From: Epichloe hybrida
Taxonomy: Eukaryota > Ascomycota > Sordariomycetes > Hypocreales > Clavicipitaceae
Length of the DNA stretch: 64,000 bases
Assembly: GCA_019022495.1 (NCBI GenBank)
Contig: JAFEKR010000053.1
Coordinates: 62,001 to 126,000 of the forward strand
Direction: 5' to 3'
In this document: positions 58,122 to 64,000 of the stretch, in pieces
Layout of the letters: every line of letters begins with the position of its first letter
Numbering within the stretch: the first letter of the stretch is position 1
Position numbers and translations under genes: made by a program
The notes under the pieces: model-generated
The model's database searches: none
What the model was told of the DNA's origin: nothing
What the model saw: the letters and a program-made list of their open reading frames with translations, nothing else

Positions 58122-61100
58122 ATAGCTACCAATTAACAAGGTTAGGGACCTCTAGTCCCTGATCTTAGTGAGCAAGAGGTTCTAAATAACTAGCTAAAAG
58201 AGCAGGTTATTAAATAACAAAATGCTATTAATCTAGTAATACAGAAGCTAGAGTCCTTAACTTTAGCTATTAATAATAGACCTATGGAGGGTGTGGAAGC
58301 TACTAAGCCCGCTAGTTAGCAGCAAATTCAGCAGCCTATTTAAGATAAGGCACCTAAATCTAGCTCTGTATAAGCTGCCTTTAATAATTCAATTATTAAG
58401 GAATTTAATAAGAGGGTTTATAGCTTCCCTAAGACTGCTAAGCTTAAAGGAGCTGAAAATTTCGATCAATAGAAACAAGCCCTAACTATCCAATTTAGAG
58501 CTTTAGGCATGCCTAATTTTCTAGATAATCCGGATATTTCTAGGGCGCTAGGGGACGCTAACTAAGCTATTATCCTAATGTTACTAAGGGATAGTTATAC
58601 AGAAGGCCCCTAAGCCGCTATAACTTGGCAAAAATCACCTGAAGAAGCCTATAATTTACTTGTACGGCAGTATTCACATAGCATTAAAATCCAGAGGGAG
58701 TCCCTATATTCTGAATTTCATAACCTAAATTTTCATGGATTTAAGGGGACTTTAGAAGCCTTTAATGCAGTCTTTAATAATCTACTAGCTAGATTATCAA
58801 TTTCAGGGGTCCTAATTAATCCTATAGATTAGGTTAATCAATATCTTCAATCCCTAAAATTAACCTTCCCTTAGTGGGCTAAGAGGCAATGATTTAGTAT
58901 GCGTACGAATAGGGCTATAGGGGTCCCCCTAGAAGCCCTAAATCTTAAATTCCTAATGGCAGACCTTCTAGCTAAACAGAGGGATAAGTCATCTACAGTA
59001 GCCAAAGCCCTGAATTATAGGGCTAAAGACCTAGAAAAGGGCGCTAAAGATAAAGAAAAGGCCCCTAAAGGTTAGAAGAAGAAGAAGAAAGAAGGCTCTA
59101 AAGAAAATAAGGGCTCTTCTAATTCTAATAAGAAGAAAAAGAAGCAAAAGGGTCAAAAATCAGATAAAAAGGATACTAAAGAACTTACAGAGGGTTCTTT
59201 TATGCTAGGAAATTACAACCTTTCTAACGGAGCCCTTGATTCGTACAAGAAACCTAGCAATTACAAGACTAGTTATAAGAGCCCTAGCGATAGTAGCTCT
59301 AATTCTAGCTCTAGTGATTCAGATAATAAAAAACAAGAAATTAATACCTTAAATGGTTTTAATTATTACAGTAAAGATATAAAAAAGGCCCTATTATATA
59401 ATATAGGTTCGACCATACATATAGTTAATTCTAGGGAGGACTTTAGGGATTATACCCCTTTTAAGAAGGGAGAATCCAACCCTATTATAACTAGTGGTGG
59501 CCTTATTTATCCTAAGGGTCATAGTAGTGCTATTTTTGAGGTCTTATATCAAAAGAAACCTAATAAATATAGGACCTTAGTGCTAAAGGATGCTCTATAT
59601 TTTCCTTAGCTTAATGTTAATATAGTTAGTGGCCTTATTCACTATATATCTAGCGGTTGCTTTATAAAAAACTATCTTTATCTTAAAGATAGGTCTTGTA
59701 TTGCTGCCCTAGATATAGAAAAACATGGTTTTTTCTTTCACGTTAAAAACCAATCTACACTAACGTTACATAAAGGGCCCTGTAAAAAATCTCATTATAT
59801 CCGACCTTTTACCTATGCTAGCTTTAGGGGTCATAGCTATCCAATTAGCTACCCTATAGAGGTTCAAATTCCCTCTAAAAAGCCGGATTAGGCTTCTGAT
59901 TTGGACGAAATCACTGAAATCAACGAAGATAATAATATTAAAGAAGTCGTACGGGATAATTTAGGGGATTTAGTCCCTTCTCTAACGCCTATAGCCCCAG
60001 GTTAGGTCCCTTATAAATCTAAAGAAATAGATTTAGGGGTGTTAGAGGGACTTAGTGGAGGAAAAAGGTCCCTAATACCTCCCTAAGAGGCCTGTGGTTC
60101 TTAAGGGGCCTAGCAGGGGACTAACGGAGAGGGCCCTAATCTAGACCCAAATCTAGACCCTAATTCAGGCCCTAAAGACCTTCAATATCAAAAGTTACTA
60201 GAACTAGCTAGCCTATGGCATGTATAATTAGGGCACCTAGGGCTTCCTTTGCTAAAGAAAATAAGCCTTATAACTAAAGGAATCCCTGATTTTTCTAAAA
60301 TTAAGGATAAAGACTTTAAATATATAGCTTGTGATCAATCTAAGGCAGTTAGAAGACCTAGGAAATTAGCTATCCCTAACCCCCCTAGAGCTCTAGATTA
60401 AATAGAGGGGGATACGCTAAAAATTAGCCCTATACCATATAATAAACAGTCAATTTACTTATTTCTAGTTAATCGAAAAACTAGATATAAGTGAGTGTTC
60501 TTATTACCAAATAAGGAAGGCCTAACTATTTATAGGGCTATTAAGGGCTTCTTCAGAGGGCTTAAAAATCAACTAGGTCAATATCCTAGGCACCTTCACT
60601 TTAATAGGGGCTAAGAAATCGATTCTAGTTATCAAACCTAGTTAAATTCTAAAGGGATAAAATTTACAACTTCTAGTCCCTATATTCATAAGCAAAATGG
60701 ATTAGCAAAGCGTTCAATTCGTACTATTCTAGATCGATTAAGGGCTACTATCCAGTGGGCAAAATTACCTTTATATCTATGGTGTTTTATATTACCTGCA
60801 GTTATTAACCTAGTTAATATAACTACTAATACCACTAAGGTTAAAAGCCCTAAACAACTGCTAGCTAGGGAGCTAAATCAGCCTTATATGACTGATATTA
60901 GCAGTATTAGAGCCATAGGATCTCACTGTAAGATTCTAATCCCCCTAGAAAAACAACCTAAAGCCTAGAAGTTAGCAGCTAGGACTATCCCTAGAAGGTT
61001 ACTAGCTACACTAGGTTCTAACACCTATCTAGTGTACATCCCCTCTAAAAGGCTAGTTACGAAGACTAGCTTTATTAAGATTATAGAGCCTATAGGTCCT

Positions 61101-63107
61101 GTCTCTAAAGGATTACCTAGGCTTTCTATAGGGGATAACCCTTTAGAGGGGGAAAATAATTTAGAAGATCAAGATCTAAATCAAGGTTTAAAGGATTACC
61201 CTATAGACAACATAGGAAATCAAAATCCTCCTATAGGTCAAGAAAAACACCCTATAGGGCCTGTACAACCCCCTAAGGAACTAATTCTAGAGGCCTTAGA
61301 GGAGGCCACGCCTGTAACTTCCCTAGGAAATCAGATTTTGACTCCGGACCTTGATTTTGATAAAATTACTAACTTTGACCCTAATATTGACCCTATGGAT
61401 GTTGATATTAGTTCCCCTTCTTCTCTAGATTTTATAAAAGAAATCTGCTTTAAGGTATAGGAGAAGCTAAAGGAAAACAACCCTAATAGCCCTAAACCTA
61501 AGACCTAGAAGCAAGCTATATCTAGCCCTAAAAGGGATAAATAGATAGAAGCTACGTATAAGGAATATAAATAGCTTCTAAAGGCTAGTACTTTTAAATT
61601 TATAGGGAAAGACTAAGTACCTAAGGGCTGAAAAGTACTAAAGAATAGGCTTGTTTATAAGCTTAAAAAGGATAAAGAAAATAATCCTTTAAAATACAAG
61701 GCCTGACTCGTTGCTAAGGGATTTATGCAAATCAAAGGTCTAGATTATCTAGAGACCTTTGCAGCCACAAGCATTCCCCCTAGCTAGAGGATTTTACTAG
61801 CCCTAGCGGCTTGGAATAACTGGGAAATCAAACAGGTCGATTTTATAGGAGCTTTTCTTAATAGTAAGCTATAACAACAGATTTATATAGTTATTCCGGA
61901 CGGATTTATCGAATTCCTTGAAGCAAATACTAAATTAGTTAAATTAGCTAAAAGTTTTGGCTATAAACCTTCTAAAGATTAAGTAATTTTATTACAGAAA
62001 TCTTTATATAGCCTAAAACAGAGCTTAAGGGAGTGGTAATAAGCACTAATTGCAGTGCTAAAGTCCCTAGGATTTAGCCCTCTAATTTCTAACCTAGCTA
62101 TATTCTATAATTTCTCCACTAAAACCTTTATTATCACGTATGTGGATAATTGTCTTCTAATTAGACCGGATTTACGTTATATCTAAAGACTTAAAAAGGA
62201 ACTTTATAAAGTCTATCTAATAGAAGATAGGGGGCCGGCTGAATTCTTCTTAGGGGTTTAAATCGTACGAGATAGACCTAATAGGGTCCTGAAAATTCAT
62301 TAATCTTAGTATATCTCAGAGGCTTTAAATCAATTTAATATGCTAGATAGTAAGCCTATTAGCATACCTCTTCAGCTAGGCGTTTTAGCTACGCAGACCA
62401 CTAAGCTTTTAATAGCTAGCGAAATCAAGCTCTATTAGTGCATTATAGGGACTATAATGTACCTAATGTTGCTTACAAGGCCGGACGTGGCCTTTACACT
62501 TTAGTGGCTATCTACAGCACTAGCTAGGCCCTATATAGAGCACCTAAAAGCAGCTAAAAACCTGCTTAGGTACCTATTAGGGACTAAATTCCTTGCTATA
62601 ATTTATAGGGGAGACCCTAAAGGTATAGCTAGCAAAAGCCTAATAGGTTATTGTGATAGTGATTTTGCAGGGGATAAAAAGACCTCTAAATTAACCTACG
62701 CTTATCTATTCAAGCTAGCTAGCGGACCTATTAGCTAGAAATCAAAGAAAGCTAGTACAATAGCTTTATTAACATTAGAAGCTAAAGCTAACGCTATCTG
62801 CGAGACCTTCCGGGAGCTACAGTGGCTTTAGGGCTTATTTAAAGAGCTAAAAACCCCTATTTCTCCCCCTATCTAGATATATTACGATAATTAAGGCGCT
62901 ATAACCACTGCCTATAACCCTGCCTTACATAGCCGTACAAAGCATACCTTGCTAAAGTTTAACTATATTAGGTAACAGGTTTTAGAGGGTTTAGCTAAGA
63001 TTGAATATCTAGATACGAAGTCAATGCCTGCAGATAGCCTAACGAAACCGTTATCTAGGCCTCTTCATCAGGCTTTTATTAGGCTCTTAGGGCTTGATAA
63101 TCACTAA
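58122..63107 (+). pseudogene. Copia gag-pol polyprotein pseudogene, frame kept throughout
   Basis: One reading frame (about 1660 codons) can be followed to the TAA at 63105 without a frameshift; only in-frame stops, nearly all TAG/TAA, interrupt it. Order: gag (KLKGAENFDQ, SPEEAYNLLVRQYSHSI), a Lys-rich linker, a protease-like region (59.4-59.6 kb), pre-integrase LWHVxLGHLG near 60210, integrase ('SPYIHKQNGLAKRSIR', ~60680), RT (LYSLKQS at 62004, TYVDNCLLI at 62136) and RNase H (GYCDSDFAGDKKTS near 62650). It ends MPADSLTKPLSRPL. The RT active site YVDD reads YVDN. The expected initiator at 58122 now reads ATA. Fragments 59202-59609 and 61032-61460 remain open. Confidence 0.88.
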
Positions 63108-63316
63108 AAACTAACAACTAAATCCCTTCAATAGGGAACTAAAAACAACGCTAAAAAGGGAGCTATATTTAACAATAGCTAGGAATTTAAAAGGGGGTCT
63201 TTTATCTTTTCCTGTTTTTCCCTTTTATCTATTTTTATCTAAAAAGTTCTTATTTACCCTATATCACTTTGTACGCTTTTAATTAGCTTATACGTAATTC
63301 TTTTGTAAAGGGGGTG

Positions 63317-64000
63317 TTAAAAATAAGACCTATTTTTAGCCTTTTCTAGTTAAAGGACCTTTCTATTACTAGCTTACATTGCAAGCCTAATAGCTGCACT
63401 GTAGCTGTTAACGGTTGCAAAGGTGGCTGTTAATGGCTACGTCATAGCTATTAATAGCTATGACTAACCGTGTAAATGACTAATCTAAATCAATTATTAA
63501 TTATGGATTATTCAATTGCGTTATAGCTATAAGCGTAGCCACAACCGCAGCGCCACTAGTAATTAGGTAAGCTAGGGTGACGTAAGCAGGTTACCCTATA
63601 GCTATTTTTAACAGCGATTTTCTCTTAACTAGAGGTTATACAAAAGTCTTGCATATAGCAAATTAAAGCTAGAAGATAGGGCTTTTATTTTATATAGGAA
63701 TATTTTTTAGACTAAAATTTAGTGCATATGGGTTGCTAGTTTGTATGGTGGTGAGTCGATTTTTTAGATTTTACATATAAATGAATTTTACGGAAAATAA
63801 AAAGTGGCCTATAAGACCTCTTTAGCAGTCCGGATCCACCGATATAGTTAGTGGGTATATAAGAGGAAGAAGATCTTTTTAATCTAGCTAGATAGCTAGG
63901 CCTCTCAATCCAACAGCCGCATTGCCCGTACAACGTCACTAAAATCAATTCTATTGGTATACAAGATATCGTAAAAGTCATCTAGATTGAATTCAATTAG
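63317..64000 (+). repeat. 3' LTR of the Copia element, truncated by the window edge
   Basis: Restarts TGTTAAAAATAAGACCTATT after AAAGGGGG. It matches the 5' LTR over the ~684 bases visible, so about 124 bases should lie beyond the window. The minus-strand frame at 63736-63981 is a chance frame inside it. Confidence 0.88.

Larger units (their letters stand above)
56971..64000 (+). mobile_element. Copia retrotransposon with ~808-bp LTRs, cut by the window edge
   Basis: The 5' LTR (56971-57778) starts TGTTAAAAATAAGACC. The same sequence restarts at 63317 as the 3' LTR, of which ~684 bases are in view. Between them lie a primer-binding-like site, a leader with seven short hairpin repeats, and one long gag-pol frame (58122-63107). 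A TG-rich purine stretch (AAAGGGGG) precedes the 3' LTR. RIP damage is milder than in the 47.8-54.5 kb element. The left target flank is AATAT; the right flank is outside the window. A fragment of the same LTR family is at 21432-22030. Confidence 0.9.

Noticed and set aside
58291..58485. 64-residue plus-strand frame in the Copia element
   Set aside because: It lies out of frame with the gag-pol reading frame, which clearly decodes as gag here.

Overview
The window looks like a piece of a filamentous ascomycete genome (Pezizomycotina; Sordariomycetes/Hypocreales is my guess from protein style, not proven). Genes have short GT-AG introns with CTAAC/CTGAC-like branch sites. Normal-GC gene islands alternate with very AT-rich deserts full of TA-rich, stop-riddled transposons. 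Broken transposon frames carry mostly TAG/TAA stops where CAG, CAA or TGG would be expected, the C-to-T pattern of repeat-induced point mutation (RIP).

Gene islands. (1) 1-6544: 3' part of a choline-transporter-like (Pns1/CTL) membrane protein, a Wwm1-like WW-domain protein, and EMC7 of the ER membrane protein complex. (2) 26143-37520: a small secreted cysteine-rich protein beside the desert, a C-terminal relic of O-acetylhomoserine sulfhydrylase, a large disordered protein, pantothenate kinase, AIM11, a 2-oxoglutarate/Fe(II) oxygenase and a possible MFS-transporter scrap. (3) 40945-47500: a Skt5/Chs4-type Sel1-repeat chitin synthase activator with a CaaX-like end, and a mitochondrial thioredoxin-like protein. 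These are housekeeping or accessory genes with no shared pathway.

Deserts. 6629-26059 is a nested transposon graveyard. It holds a minus-strand Copia relic, three ~270-bp solo LTRs, a full-length hAT transposon (8899-14364, perfect 8-bp target duplication) and a stack of long palindromic hAT-type non-autonomous elements (14554-21431). A Copia LTR fragment and a young GC-rich 203-bp solo-LTR-like insert follow. 37521-40944 is an internally deleted LTR retroelement with a palindromic hAT unit inside. 47806-54523 is a full-length RIP-mutated Copia-type element with 288-bp LTRs. 54524-56970 is an older degenerate retroelement, and 56971-64000 is a second Copia family with ~808-bp LTRs that runs off the right edge.

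Most interesting: the 19-kb desert is bounded by 141-bp direct repeats that are each half native and half RIP-mutated in complementary fashion, as a single crossover would leave. Inside it, a hAT family makes ~2-kb palindromes and a ~3.8-kb tail-to-tail dimer that apparently moved as one unit. No CRISPR array, tRNA or rRNA was recognised. All coordinates, repeats and target duplications were read by eye; family assignments rest on remembered motifs, not on database searches.
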